64,000 nucleotides of DNA from Mycolicibacterium arabiense (GTDB lineage: Bacteria > Actinomycetota > Actinomycetes > Mycobacteriales > Mycobacteriaceae), in contig NZ_AP022593.1 in NCBI RefSeq assembly GCF_010731815.2, forward strand, positions 2,604,001-2,668,000. Reading direction: 5' to 3'. Position numbers and translations under genes: made by a program. Numbering within the stretch: the first letter of the stretch is position 1; every line of letters begins with the position of its first letter. Positions 53,689 through 62,740 of this stretch are shown here, in pieces. The notes under the pieces are model-generated. The model worked only from the letters and a program-made list of their open reading frames with translations, had not been told where the DNA came from and ran no database searches.

Positions 53689-55497
53689 TCACCCGACGGC
53701 GGCGTTGATCGTGGGCGCGTCGATCATGCCCTTCTCGACACCCCACATCGTGGCGATCGTGCGGTACTCGCCGGTGGCGATGAGGTGCTCGACCGCCAAC
53801 CGCAGCGACTCGGCGAGCGGCGAACCCTTGGCGACGGGATAGCCGTATGGCGCGACGTCGAAGATCTCGCCGGCCGGCTCGAGCGCGCCCGCACTGAGTT
53901 TCACCGCGAAGCCCGTGACCGGTGAGTCGGCCGACATCGCCTCGACATCACCGGCTAGCAGCGCCTGGGTGAGATCGTCCTGGCGGCTGTAGACCACGAT
54001 GTCAATCGGCGCCAACCCCGCGGCCGTACACGTGGCGCTCTTGGCGGGCAGTTCGGTGGTCTCCTGGATCGTCGCGAACTGCACGCCGACCCGCAGCCCG
54101 CACGCCGCGTCCGGGTCGACTGACCCCCCTGACCGCTGGGCCCACAGCGTGCCCGCCTGGAAGTAGGTCACGAAGTCGACGGTCTTCTCCCGCTCGGCGG
54201 TGTCGGTGATCGACGACATCCCCACGTTGAAGCTCCCGCCGCCGACCGACGACATGATGCTCTCGAACGCGGTCTCGCGGTAGTCCGGCTCGAGGCCGAG
54301 CACACGCGTGATCGCGTTCATCAAGTCGACGTCGAAGCCGACGATCTTGCCGGACGAATCCTCGAACTCGTTGGGCGCGTAGGGCGTATTGACCCCGATC
54401 ACCAGTCGGCCCGTCGCACGGATGTCCGGCGGTACCGTCGCGGCGATCTGGGGCACCGCCCCGTCGGGTGCCACCGCGGGCACCGTCGACTCGGCCACCC
54501 CGACCGGCTTGGTGTCCCGTGCGGGCGAACCCCAGAGCTGCCACGCCCCGAATGCGCACAGGCCTGCCAGCACCACGACGGCGCTCGACACCGCCAGCGC
54601 CCGCGACGGCGTGGAGTGATGACCGGTCGGCACCGGCGCGGAATGCCGTCCGCTGGTCCGGATCGAACGGGCCCGTGGGACCGGTGCGGTCAAAGCCCGA
54701 CGCGCAGCGCCCGCCAACTGGGCCGCGGTCTGGTACCGCTTGATCGGCTTCTTCGCCATGCCCGTGGCGATCACGTCGTCGAACGCGCCGAGCTTCGGGT
54801 CGGTGGCCGACGGCTTCGGTGGCGGCGACATCATGTGCCCGGCGATCTGCTGCTCGAGGCTGTCGGCCTGGTACGGCCGCACCCCGGTCAGCAGTTCGTA
54901 GAGCACGCAGGCCAGCGCGTAGGTGTCCGCGCGGCCGTCGATCGGGCCGCCCTCGAACCGCTCCGGCGCCATATAGCCCAACGTGCCGAGGGTGTTGCCC
55001 GCCGTCGTCATCCCCGCCTCACCCGCGGTGCGCACCAGGCCGAAGTCGATGAGGTAGGCGAAGTCCCGATCGGTCAGCAGGATGTTCGATGGCTTGACGT
55101 CGCGGTGGATCAGGCCCTTGGCGTGCGCGGCGTCCAGGGCGCTGGCGACTTGTTCGATCACCGACACCGCAGTCGCGGGATCGAGCGGCTTCTTGTCCTC
55201 GGCCAGGATCGCGCCCAGCGTGCGGCCCTCGATCAGCCGCATGTCGAGATAGAGCCTGCCGTCGATCTCGCCGTAGCCGTGAATGGGAACGACGTGCGGG
55301 TCGTTGACCCCCGCGGCGGCCTGCGATTCGCGGCGGAACCGCTGCTGGAAGACCTCGTCGGCAGCCATGTGCGGCGGGAGGACCTTGAGCGCGACGATGC
55401 GGTCGGTCTTGGTGTCGTAGGCCTGGTAGACCTCGCCCATACCGCCCCGGCCCAGCAGCATCTGCAACTGGTAATGCCCGAAAGGTGTCGCATCCAC
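53689..55497 (-). CDS. receptor Ser/Thr kinase fused to a periplasmic amino-acid-binding domain
   Basis: 602 residues from ATG 55,497. Kinase domain about 1-265: GRGGMGEVYQAYD, IVALKVLPP, HRDVKPSNILL, IDFGLVRTAG, GTLGYMAPERF. Membrane helix near 300-322 (AVSSAVVVLAGLCAFGAW). Outside, residues about 355-595 are a complete SBP_bac_3 module: GRLVIGVNTPYAPNEFEDSS, KIVGFDVDLMNAITRVLG, MSSITDTAEREKTVDFVTYF and the final ATGEYRTIATMWGVEKGM. Such domains bind amino acids in ABC import; here the ligand probably controls the kinase. Direct fusion of the two is uncommon. Confidence 0.9.
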   Translation of the reverse strand: MDATPFGHYQLQMLLGRGGMGEVYQAYDTKTDRIVALKVLPPHMAADEVFQQRFRRESQAAAGVNDPHVVPIHGYGEIDGRLYLDMRLIEGRTLGAILAEDKKPLDPATAVSVIEQVASALDAAHAKGLIHRDVKPSNILLTDRDFAYLIDFGLVRTAGEAGMTTAGNTLGTLGYMAPERFEGGPIDGRADTYALACVLYELLTGVRPYQADSLEQQIAGHMMSPPPKPSATDPKLGAFDDVIATGMAKKPIKRYQTAAQLAGAARRALTAPVPRARSIRTSGRHSAPVPTGHHSTPSRALAVSSAVVVLAGLCAFGAWQLWGSPARDTKPVGVAESTVPAVAPDGAVPQIAATVPPDIRATGRLVIGVNTPYAPNEFEDSSGKIVGFDVDLMNAITRVLGLEPDYRETAFESIMSSVGGGSFNVGMSSITDTAEREKTVDFVTYFQAGTLWAQRSGGSVDPDAACGLRVGVQFATIQETTELPAKSATCTAAGLAPIDIVVYSRQDDLTQALLAGDVEAMSADSPVTGFAVKLSAGALEPAGEIFDVAPYGYPVAKGSPLAESLRLAVEHLIATGEYRTIATMWGVEKGMIDAPTINAAVG

Positions 55498-55603
55498 CGT
55501 AGAAACTCCTCGGCTGCGGCCAGTCGGTGTGTCGAGGAGAAGTTACCGCACATTCCAGCGAGTCGACGAGGAACTAGGCAGTCGGTGCCAGTTTCTCGCC
55601 GCC

Positions 55604-56737
55604 TCAGGTCGCGGCGTGCGGGTACTCGGCCTCCCGCTTCTGGAACTCGAGAATCTCGGGGTTGGCGATGACGCCGTCCTGGATCTCGATGGCGCGCTGG
55701 ATCGTCTGATCGTCGCGCCACGCCTCGGCCCCGCCTAGCACCGTCGGCAGGTACGGGATGAGCGCGGCGCTGATCTCCCACGTCGCGGCGTTCCACAGGT
55801 ACGACGGGCTGTGGTCGACGGCGTAGTAGGTGACGTTGTCGCCGACGACGAAGCTCGGCGACCCGAACGAGGTCGGCGTCGCCCAGCTGAATCCCATGCC
55901 CTCGTCGCACGACACGTCGACGATGAGGCTGCCCGGCCGGAACGAGGCCAGGTCGTCCTCGGTCAGGAAGATCAGCGGCGCATTGGGGTCCTGCAGAACG
56001 CAGTTCACGACGATGTCGTGCCCGGCGAGGAACGGCTCCAGCGGCACCCTGCCGTCGTCGGTGAGGGCGAAGCTGCCGTCCTCGACGCTCTCGAACTGCA
56101 CGATGTTGGCTGAGTGGATCGGGTTGGCCACCTCGGCGACGTTGCGGTTGGTCAGCACGTCGATGTCGACGACGCCGTGGGCGTGCAGACCGGTCACCGC
56201 ACCGCGTGCGGTGGCGCCGAACCCGATGACCGCCGCCCGCATCCGTCGCCCGTAGGTGCCCGTCGACCCGATGAGCGACAGGGCATGTAGCACCGAGCAG
56301 TAGCCGGCCATCTCGTTGTTCTTGTGGAAGACGTGCAGCTTGAAGGCGCCGTCCTCGCTCCAGAGGTTCATCGCCTCGAACGCGATCAGCGTCAGCTTGC
56401 GGTCGATCGCCTGCTGGGTCAGTTCGCGGTCCTGCACGCAGTGCGGCCAGCCCCACAGCACCTGGCCGTCGCGCAACTCGGCCAGATCCCTGGCGTCGGG
56501 CTTGGCCAGCAGGATCACGTCGCACTCGGCGATCAGCTCGGCGCGCGAGCGCGTCCCCGCGACGTGGCGCTCGAGCTGTTCGTCGCTGACGCCGAAGCGC
56601 TCGCCGTAACCCCGCTCGAGATGGATGCGGCTGAGGACGTCGGCGTCGATGCGGTCGAGGTGCTCCGGGTGGACCGGCAGGCGGTGCTCGTTCTCCTTGC
56701 GGGTGTTGGCGATGACACCGAGAGTCAACTGGTCCAC
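55604..56737 (-). CDS. alanine dehydrogenase/PNT-family enzyme, N5-(carboxyethyl)ornithine synthase-like
   Basis: 377 residues from GTG 56,737 with GGAGGA just before; the frame extends to 56,893 but that part is noise. N-terminus LGVIANTRKENEHRLPVHP is the pattern of the alanine dehydrogenase/transhydrogenase family. Rossmann motif AAVIGFGATARGAVTG. Catalytic-type segments HCVQDRELTQQAID and FHKNNEMAGYCSVLHAL fit the carboxyethylornithine/saccharopine-type branch better than alanine dehydrogenase. Predicted NAD(P)-linked reductive condensation of a 2-oxo acid with an amino acid. Divergent from the thiolase gene. Confidence 0.8.
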   Translation of the reverse strand: MDQLTLGVIANTRKENEHRLPVHPEHLDRIDADVLSRIHLERGYGERFGVSDEQLERHVAGTRSRAELIAECDVILLAKPDARDLAELRDGQVLWGWPHCVQDRELTQQAIDRKLTLIAFEAMNLWSEDGAFKLHVFHKNNEMAGYCSVLHALSLIGSTGTYGRRMRAAVIGFGATARGAVTGLHAHGVVDIDVLTNRNVAEVANPIHSANIVQFESVEDGSFALTDDGRVPLEPFLAGHDIVVNCVLQDPNAPLIFLTEDDLASFRPGSLIVDVSCDEGMGFSWATPTSFGSPSFVVGDNVTYYAVDHSPSYLWNAATWEISAALIPYLPTVLGGAEAWRDDQTIQRAIEIQDGVIANPEILEFQKREAEYPHAAT

Positions 56738-56875
56738 GGATCCTCCAGGGATTGCGTCGGGCCGGCGGCGCGCGATGGCATGCCACGGCGGTGACCAGCC
56801 TATGCCGCACTCGAAGCGCCGGAACGCCCACGGGCGAGAACGCGTTCCAAACCCGGCGTGGTAGACCGGTGAGCA

Positions 56876-56892
56876 TGAGAACATGATTCTCA
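56876..56892. promoter_or_regulatory. palindromic operator-like site before the thiolase operon
   Basis: TGAGAA-N5-TTCTCA, perfect six-base arms, in the 194-base divergent region, 39 bases before the probable thiolase start. A second short palindrome GAACGCGTTC lies at about 56,838-56,847. Size fits a TetR-type regulator of fatty-acid genes. Confidence 0.55.
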
Positions 56893-56931
56893 ATATCGGA
56901 TCACCGGTTCTCGCAACGACGGGAGTTCGAC

Positions 56932-58155
56932 ATCGACGCCTGGATCATCGACGCCGTCCGCACGCCCCGCGGCAAGGGCCGCCCCGACGGCGCTCTGCAC
57001 GGCATCCATCCGCAGGCGTTGTTCGCCCAGTGCCTCACCGCGCTTGCCCGGCGCACCGGCTTCGACCCCGCGGAGGTCGACGACGTCATCGGGGGCAACG
57101 GCATCCTGTCCGGTGACCACGCCGACGACATCGCAAGGCTGTCGGTCCTGCTTGCCGGGTGGCCCGAGAGCGTGCCCGGCATGACGCTCAACCGGTTCTG
57201 CGGCTCCGGCCAGCAGGCGATCACCGTCGCCGCGACCGCCGTGGCATCCGGCGCCGAGCACCTCGTGCTCGCCGGCGGCGTCGAATCCATGTCGCGCTGG
57301 GACGTCGGGGTCGGCCTACCGACCATCGACGGCGACAACCCCGCCTTCCGGGCGCGCTACCCCACCGTCCCGCAGGGCATCTCGGCCGACCTGATCGCCA
57401 CGCTGGAGGGCTTCACCCGCGCCGACGTCGACGCCTACGCCGCCGAAAGCCAGCGGCGCGCCGCCGTAGCCATCGCCGAGGGCCGCTTCGACCGGTCGGT
57501 CATCCCGGTCACCGACGCCGACGGGTCCGTTGTGCTCGAGACCGACGAGCACCCCCGGCCCGGCACAACCGCCGAGAATCTCTCCGGCCTCAAACCTGCG
57601 TTCGCACCAATGGGTTCCGCCTCCGTCGACGGCGAGTGCCGGACGTTCGACCAGATCGGCGCCGAGCGCTACGGCGTCGAGACGATCGACCACGTGCACC
57701 ACGCGGGGAACTCCTCGGGCGTCGTCGACGGTGCCGCCGCGGCAGCCGTGGCATCCAAGGCCTGGCTCGACGGGCACGACGTGACCCCGCGCGCCCGCAT
57801 CCGCGCGACCGCGGCCATCGGGAGCGAGCCGATCATCATGCTGACCGCGCCGGGCCCCGCCGCGCAGCGCTGCCTCGACCGCGCCGGCATGCGTGCCGCC
57901 GACATCGACCTCTGGGAGGTCAACGAGGCGTTCGCCGCCGTGCCGCTCAAGACGATCCGCGATCTCGGCCTCGATCCCGAGCGGGTCAACGTCAACGGCG
58001 GCGCCATTGCGCTCGGCCACCCCATCGGCGCCACCGGGGCCATGCTCATCGGCACCGTGCTCGACGAACTCGAACGCCGCGACCTCACCACCGGCCTGGT
58101 CACCATGTGCACCGGCGGCGGCATGGGCACCGCGACCATCATCGAGCGAGTCTGA
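56932..58155 (+). CDS. thiolase (acetyl-CoA acyltransferase)
   Basis: About 407 residues if started at ATC 56,932. Nucleophile Cys90 in [10 protein letters not shown], His363 in [11 protein letters not shown] and Cys393 in TMCTGGGMG are all present. The conserved opening ([18 protein letters not shown]) is encoded from 56,938, yet no ATG, GTG or TTG exists in frame between the upstream stop at 56,884 and TTG 57,019. GGGAG at 56,921-56,925 is placed correctly for ATC 56,932, so a rare ATC start is proposed; ATA 56,893 or a sequence error are alternatives. Cleaves 3-oxoacyl-CoA in beta-oxidation. Enoyl-CoA hydratase follows after two bases. Confidence 0.88.
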   Translation: MDAWIIDAVRTPRGKGRPDGALHGIHPQALFAQCLTALARRTGFDPAEVDDVIGGNGILSGDHADDIARLSVLLAGWPESVPGMTLNRFCGSGQQAITVAATAVASGAEHLVLAGGVESMSRWDVGVGLPTIDGDNPAFRARYPTVPQGISADLIATLEGFTRADVDAYAAESQRRAAVAIAEGRFDRSVIPVTDADGSVVLETDEHPRPGTTAENLSGLKPAFAPMGSASVDGECRTFDQIGAERYGVETIDHVHHAGNSSGVVDGAAAAAVASKAWLDGHDVTPRARIRATAAIGSEPIIMLTAPGPAAQRCLDRAGMRAADIDLWEVNEAFAAVPLKTIRDLGLDPERVNVNGGAIALGHPIGATGAMLIGTVLDELERRDLTTGLVTMCTGGGMGTATIIERV

Positions 58156-58157
58156 CG

Positions 58158-58928
58158 ATGGAGACACTGCTCCTCGACACGTTGACCGACGGCGTCGCGG
58201 TCCTGCAATTGAACCGGCCCGACCGGCTCAACGCGATCAACGAGGTCATGCGCGACGAACTCGTCGCCACGCTGCGCGCGCTCGGCGGCGACCAGTCCGT
58301 GCGCGCCATCGTGCTCACCGGGTCGGGCCGCGGGTTCTGCTCAGGCATCGACGTCCGCGACTTCGGTCCCGGCATGCTCGAGGCCACCGCCCCCGCGATC
58401 GACCGGATGCGCTTCCAGGAGGCCATGGCCGCACTCCCCCGCGCCATCCGCGACGCACCGCAGCCGGTCATCGCCGCCGTCAACGGCGCCTGCGTCGGCG
58501 CAGGTCTGGCGCTATGTCTGGCATCCGACATCCGAATCTGTTCGGACACGGCCAAGTTCGGCAACGCCGCCATCCTGCTCGGCCTGTCGGGCGCGGAGAT
58601 GGGCACCAGCTACCACCTCCCCCGCATCGTCGGAACCAGCGTCGCCGCCGACTGGACGCTCACCGGTCGCACCGTGCTCGCCGACGAAGCAGACCGCCGC
58701 GGGCTGGTCAGCCAGGTGGTCACCGCCGACGCCCTGCTCGACCGCGCGCTGGAACTGGCCGGCCAGGTGGCCGGGCTGGCACCGCTCGGCGTCGAACTGA
58801 CCAAGCGCGCATTGCAGGTCAACACCGACGCGCCGAACCTCGACGCCGCACTCGAACTCGAGAACCGCAACCAGGTGCTCACCCACGCCACCGACGACGC
58901 GGCCGCACGCCGCGCCGCGTGGTCGTGA
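58158..58928 (+). CDS. enoyl-CoA hydratase/isomerase
   Basis: 256 residues from ATG 58,158, two bases after the thiolase stop. Crotonase fold: [50 protein letters not shown] (oxyanion hole), then [20 protein letters not shown]; the Glu in SGAEMG is at the position of one of the hydratase catalytic acids. Hydrates trans-2-enoyl-CoA or isomerises it. Together with the thiolase and the acyl-CoA dehydrogenase it forms a degradative operon. Confidence 0.9.
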   Translation: METLLLDTLTDGVAVLQLNRPDRLNAINEVMRDELVATLRALGGDQSVRAIVLTGSGRGFCSGIDVRDFGPGMLEATAPAIDRMRFQEAMAALPRAIRDAPQPVIAAVNGACVGAGLALCLASDIRICSDTAKFGNAAILLGLSGAEMGTSYHLPRIVGTSVAADWTLTGRTVLADEADRRGLVSQVVTADALLDRALELAGQVAGLAPLGVELTKRALQVNTDAPNLDAALELENRNQVLTHATDDAAARRAAWS

Positions 58929-58954
58929 CAGGCCCCAGCTGAAAGGACCGACGC

Positions 58955-60250
58955 ATGGCGTGGGACTTCACCACCGACCCCGAGTGGGCCGAACAACTCG
59001 CATGGGTCGAGCAGTTCGTCCGCGAGGAGTGCGAACCGATCGACATGATCGTCGAGGAGTCCCACGACCTCAACGACCCCGTGCGCCAGGCGCTGATCCC
59101 ACCGCTGCAGCGGATCGTGAAGGACCGCGGGCTGTGGGCCACCCACCTGGGCCCGCACCTCGGCGGCCCGGGCTTCGGGCAGGTGAAGCTCGCGCTGCTG
59201 AACGAGATTCTCGGACGCTCCGAGTGCGCGCCGATCGTATTCGGGTCGCAGGCACCGGATTCGGGCAACAGCGAGATCCTCGCGCACTACGGCACGCCGG
59301 AGCTGAAGCAGCGCTACCTCGAGCCGCTGCTCGACAACCGCATCGTGTCGTGCTTCTCGATGACCGAGCCCCAAGGCGGCGCCGACCCCAAGGTCTTCAC
59401 CACCACCGCCGTGCAGGACGGCGACCACTGGGTCATCAACGGCGAGAAATGGTACTCGTCGTTCGCCTCGATGGCGTCGTTCATCATCGTCATGGCGATG
59501 ACCGACCCCGAAGCGCCGCCCTATCAGCGCTATTCGATGTTCGTGCTGCCCGGCGACACCCCCGGCATCAACATCCTGCGCGACGTCGGCCTGGGTTATC
59601 AGCCGCTCGGCGGCGGCCGCGAAGGGTACGTGCGCTACGAGAACGTCCGCGTGCCCGACGATCACATGCTCGGCCCGCGCGGCGGCGCCTTCGTCGTGGC
59701 GCAGACCCGCCTCGGCGGCGGCCGCATCCATCACGCCATGCGGACGGTCGGGCTGGTGCGCCGGATCTACGACATGATCACCGAGCGGGCCGTGTCGCGC
59801 TACACCCAGGGCGAGGTGCTGGCCAACAAGCAGATGGTGCAGGAGATGATCGCCGACTCCTGGATGGAGATCGAGGCGTTCCGGCTGCTGACCCTCCAAA
59901 CCGCCTGGAAGATAGACAAGTTCAACGACTACAAGGCCGTCCGGGGCGACATCTCGGCCGTCAAGGCCATGATGCAGAAGGTGCTGCACGACGTGTCGGC
60001 GCGCGCATTGCAGATCCACGGGTCACTCGGCACGTCGCACGAGATGCCGTTCGTGCAGTACCTGACCGAATCGTTCGTGCTGGGCCTGGCCGACGGCCCG
60101 ACCGAGGTGCACAAGGTGACGTTGGCACGCCAGCTGCTCAAGGACGTCGCACCCGCACCCGACGGGTTCCCGTCCGAGCACGTGCTGCGGCTGCGCGAGG
60201 CGGCAGAGGCGAAGTTCGCCGACCGGCTCGCAGGCATACCGCGGGGTTAG
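58955..60250 (+). CDS. acyl-CoA dehydrogenase
   Basis: 431 residues from ATG 58,955 with AAAGGACC before. FAD and acyl-CoA motifs: FSMTEPQGGADPKVF, WVINGEKWYSSFASMA, RVPDDHMLGPRGGAF, then MVQEMIADSWMEIEAFRLLT and ALQIHGSLGTSHEMPF. The longer form with SYTQGEV-like central part (RYTQGEVLANKQMVQEM) resembles ACAD10/11-type and mycobacterial FadE enzymes for larger substrates. Its stop overlaps by four bases the stop of the convergent APH-family gene, the usual companion of this enzyme type. Confidence 0.9.
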   Translation: MAWDFTTDPEWAEQLAWVEQFVREECEPIDMIVEESHDLNDPVRQALIPPLQRIVKDRGLWATHLGPHLGGPGFGQVKLALLNEILGRSECAPIVFGSQAPDSGNSEILAHYGTPELKQRYLEPLLDNRIVSCFSMTEPQGGADPKVFTTTAVQDGDHWVINGEKWYSSFASMASFIIVMAMTDPEAPPYQRYSMFVLPGDTPGINILRDVGLGYQPLGGGREGYVRYENVRVPDDHMLGPRGGAFVVAQTRLGGGRIHHAMRTVGLVRRIYDMITERAVSRYTQGEVLANKQMVQEMIADSWMEIEAFRLLTLQTAWKIDKFNDYKAVRGDISAVKAMMQKVLHDVSARALQIHGSLGTSHEMPFVQYLTESFVLGLADGPTEVHKVTLARQLLKDVAPAPDGFPSEHVLRLREAAEAKFADRLAGIPRG

Positions 60251-61200
60251 GCCAGCAGCGTTCGCGCCCGCTGCAGGAGCCGCGGCAGCACGGGCGCCAT
60301 CTCCTCGAACTCCGCACGTGGCGTTGGCCTCCGGCGATTGTGCTTGACGATCAGCGACCACGTCGCCGCGGACTTGAAGCACGCCAGCGCGATGAACCAC
60401 GCCACGTCCGGCGCGTCACCGTACTGTCCGAGCAGGTCACCACGCGACGGCACGGCGTCGACATATGGTGACGGCCGCGAGTACGTGGCCGGGTCGGCAT
60501 TGGCCAGGAACCAGCCCAGATCAATGCGCGGATCGCCTACCGACCAGATCTCCCAATCGATCACCGCCGTCACCTCACTCCCGACGGCCAGCAGATTTCC
60601 CAGTCGGAAGTCGCCGTGCACGATCGCGGGACCCAGCGGTGCGGGCACACCGGCCAACAGCTCGCCGCTGACCGCTTCCCAGCCCGGCACCAGATCCTGA
60701 GCGACGGTCCGCAGCGTCGCGCACCAGCGCTCCACCTCGGCCGCCGCGTCGACCACGGGCTCCTCACCCGCACCCAGGTCGACCGGGCTCAGCGCGTGCA
60801 GTGCGGCCAAGGTTCGAGCCGCACTCCGATAACGCTGCGCCACAGTGTCGTCGAACCCCGTGCCGCCGTCGAACAGCGGCTCGAACGACTCACCCGCCAC
60901 CAACGTCATCACGAACAGCGGCGGCGACCCGGCGTCCTCGACCAGCACCTCCGGGACCGGCACGTCGGTTGGCCCGAGCGCCCTGAGGATGCGCGCCTGC
61001 CGCAGCACGTCGCGATGGCCGACCGGCTCGTGCCCGGGCGGCGCCACCTTCACCACGACCGGCCGCTCGTCGAGCACGCCGCGGAACGTCAGGCTCGACG
61101 CCCCGCCCGCCAGCACGCCGACCTCGCGAACACCGCTGCGGGCAAGCCGGATCCGCAGCCCGTCGAGGCCGAGTTCAGTCACCCAACCAACCGACTTCAC
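60247..61200 (-). CDS. aminoglycoside-phosphotransferase-fold kinase (ACAD10/11-partner type)
   Basis: 317 residues from ATG 61,200; GTG 61,182 is an alternative that shortens the overlap with the SDR gene. Kinase features: Lys51 in VVVKVAPP, Brenner motif VHGDFRLGNLL with Asp197 and Asn202, and VIDWEIWSVGDPRIDLGW with Asp215. The family phosphorylates hydroxyl groups; near acyl-CoA dehydrogenases it is thought to act on 4-hydroxyacyl-CoA, as in human ACAD10/11. True antibiotic resistance is unlikely in this setting. Same transcript as the SDR gene. Confidence 0.88.
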   Translation of the reverse strand: MKSVGWVTELGLDGLRIRLARSGVREVGVLAGGASSLTFRGVLDERPVVVKVAPPGHEPVGHRDVLRQARILRALGPTDVPVPEVLVEDAGSPPLFVMTLVAGESFEPLFDGGTGFDDTVAQRYRSAARTLAALHALSPVDLGAGEEPVVDAAAEVERWCATLRTVAQDLVPGWEAVSGELLAGVPAPLGPAIVHGDFRLGNLLAVGSEVTAVIDWEIWSVGDPRIDLGWFLANADPATYSRPSPYVDAVPSRGDLLGQYGDAPDVAWFIALACFKSAATWSLIVKHNRRRPTPRAEFEEMAPVLPRLLQRARTLLA

Positions 61201-61960
61201 GCAGGAACGGCTGGGTCTTCACGATCAGGCCGGTCGACGTCGCCGGATCACCCGTACACAGCCGGAACGCCGTCTCGGTGATCAGCGCGATGTCCTCGGT
61301 CTTCGTCTTCGCCAGGTCCAGCGTGCCCGCCCCCGGCGTCGCGACCGGGTCCGACGGTGCTGCGGCGTTGACCGCGATGCCGTCGTCGTACAACTCGGCG
61401 GCCAAGCTCTTCGTCAGCCGGTTCAGCCCGGCCTTCGCCGTCCCGTAGATCCCGAAGCCCGCCTCGCGGTCGAACTCCGAGAACGGCGGCCCATCCGGCA
61501 GATCCCCGCCCACCGACGTGAGGTTGAGGATCCAGCCCCGACCCCGCTCGCGCATCGCAGGAATCGCCAACTGGCACAGGTGCAGCGGTCCGACGAGGTG
61601 CATCTCCAGCATCAGCCGTACCCGCTTCTCCGGGAACCCGTCGAGCGGGCGCAGGAACGTCACGGCTGCGTTGTTGACCAGGATGTCGGGCGCACCAACC
61701 GATTCCACCACCTCGGCGAACAGCCGCTCGCGGTCCTCGCTGGACGACAAGTCGGCCTGCACGGCGATCGCGTGGCCACCGCCGGCGAGGATCTCGTCGC
61801 GGGTCTGGGCCAGGGAGCCGTCGTACTTGGGGTCGGGGTCCATCGTGCGGGCGGTCAGTGCGACCGTCGCGCCCTCGGCAGCCAGCCGCTGCGCGATCGC
61901 CTTGCCCAGTCCCCGGCTGCTGCCGGTGACCAGGGCGATCCTCCCGTCGCACGCTCCCAC
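61175..61960 (-). CDS. short-chain dehydrogenase/reductase
   Basis: 261 residues from ATG 61,960. Cofactor motif VTGSSRGLGKAIAQ (12-25), NNAA at 96-99, Ser149 in LNLTSVGG and the catalytic pair Tyr172/Lys176 in YGTAKAG. A slightly longer C-terminal part replaces the usual end. NAD(P)-linked oxidation or reduction of a hydroxyl/ketone, probably of an acyl-CoA or lipid intermediate given neighbours. First gene of the operon with the APH-family kinase; a 31-base shared motif lies 27 bases before its start. Confidence 0.9.
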   Translation of the reverse strand: MGACDGRIALVTGSSRGLGKAIAQRLAAEGATVALTARTMDPDPKYDGSLAQTRDEILAGGGHAIAVQADLSSSEDRERLFAEVVESVGAPDILVNNAAVTFLRPLDGFPEKRVRLMLEMHLVGPLHLCQLAIPAMRERGRGWILNLTSVGGDLPDGPPFSEFDREAGFGIYGTAKAGLNRLTKSLAAELYDDGIAVNAAAPSDPVATPGAGTLDLAKTKTEDIALITETAFRLCTGDPATSTGLIVKTQPFLREVGWLGD

Positions 61961-61987
61961 GTCGACCGTCCTCTCACTGCCGGGAAT

Positions 61988-62018
61988 GCACTCTCGTCAA
62001 AGGAGAATGCCGTTACCA
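61988..62018 (-). promoter_or_regulatory. shared operator-like motif, copy 1 (before the SDR gene)
   Basis: Plus-strand pattern GCACTCTC-N6-GGAGAATGCCGTTACCA. A copy with the same spacing and a 17-base identical core stands before the LLM gene at 62,681. Relative to its gene this copy points the opposite way, at nearly the same distance (27 against 29 bases), which fits a regulator site rather than a core promoter. Confidence 0.65.
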
Positions 62019-62077
62019 CTCGCTCGGAGTATAGGCACCCCGCGGCCACCATCACCTCGGAATCGACCGGGTGGTGG

Positions 62078-62593
62078 CTAGCGGGCTAGGCAGTTCGGCG
62101 CGAGCCCGGAGAAGTGCACCGCAGGCATGCCATCGACGGTCACGAAGTCGGTGCCCACGTCCCACGTCGTGCCCGGGTCGATCCACGGCGGCGCACTCTT
62201 CGGGTATGCGATCGTGACGTCGGAGTAGTACTGCACGCCGCGCGGACAGTCGTCGCTCGTCGGCGACACGGGGTTCCACGCCCGCACGACGATCGGGTTG
62301 GCGAGCCGAGTTCCCTGCGCGCAGTTGGGCTGACATTCGATCGCGACGTCGGTGCCGGTGCCGTTCGCGCCGGCGCGACCCCACGACGTCCAGTTCATGC
62401 CGGTCATGACGCCGGTGCCGTCGCAGTTGTAGGCGAAGCGCAGGGGCCGTTCCTGAACGGGTTGCGTGCCGTCGACGCACATGCCGATCGCGAAGGCCGT
62501 GGCAGGTGGGTGCGGATCGGCGGCCGCGACGCCGGACGCGCACAGTATCGAGCCGACGGCCAACGAGACCCACACTGCCGCGGTGCGGGCCAC
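62078..62593 (-). CDS. secreted protein of unknown function
   Basis: 171 residues from ATG 62,593. Sec signal peptide at 1-25 (ARTAAVWVSLAVGSILCASG, cleavage near VAAADP). The mature part is small, with six Cys that may form disulfides (MCVDGTQ, YNCDGTG, IECQPNCAQG, DDCPRG, PNCLAR) and many Trp/Gly. No domain recognised; typical of mycobacterial exported proteins. It lies between the two shared regulatory motifs, on the minus strand. Confidence 0.75.
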   Translation of the reverse strand: MARTAAVWVSLAVGSILCASGVAAADPHPPATAFAIGMCVDGTQPVQERPLRFAYNCDGTGVMTGMNWTSWGRAGANGTGTDVAIECQPNCAQGTRLANPIVVRAWNPVSPTSDDCPRGVQYYSDVTIAYPKSAPPWIDPGTTWDVGTDFVTVDGMPAVHFSGLAPNCLAR

Positions 62594-62680
62594 GGGCCCT
62601 CCTTCAGATCGGAGTCGACGATCGTCGCGATGCTAACAGCCAGCCCGCGCCGCGTCGGACCGGCGACCGCCGGCCGAAAC

Positions 62681-62711
62681 GCGCTCTCTTCTACGGAGAA
62701 TGCCGTTACCA
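62681..62711 (+). promoter_or_regulatory. shared operator-like motif, copy 2 (before the LLM gene)
   Basis: GCGCTCTC-N6-GGAGAATGCCGTTACCA, identical over the 17-base core and in spacing with the copy at 61,988-62,018. It ends 29 bases before ATG 62,741. Confidence 0.65.
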
Positions 62712-62740
62712 TCGGGGCTCCACCCACGGAAGGACACCGG

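Noticed and set aside
57159..58157. front part of a 589-codon frame reading into the enoyl-CoA hydratase gene, suggesting a fusion
   Set aside because: The text before codon 334 is an out-of-frame shadow of the thiolase gene; the hydratase starts at ATG 58,158.
58960..60471. 503-codon plus-strand frame over the acyl-CoA dehydrogenase
   Set aside because: Arg/His/Pro-rich shadow of the true gene in another frame.
60247..61200. aminoglycoside resistance gene
   Set aside because: The kinase fold matches, but its position next to an acyl-CoA dehydrogenase and SDR fits the ACAD10/11-type metabolic kinase.
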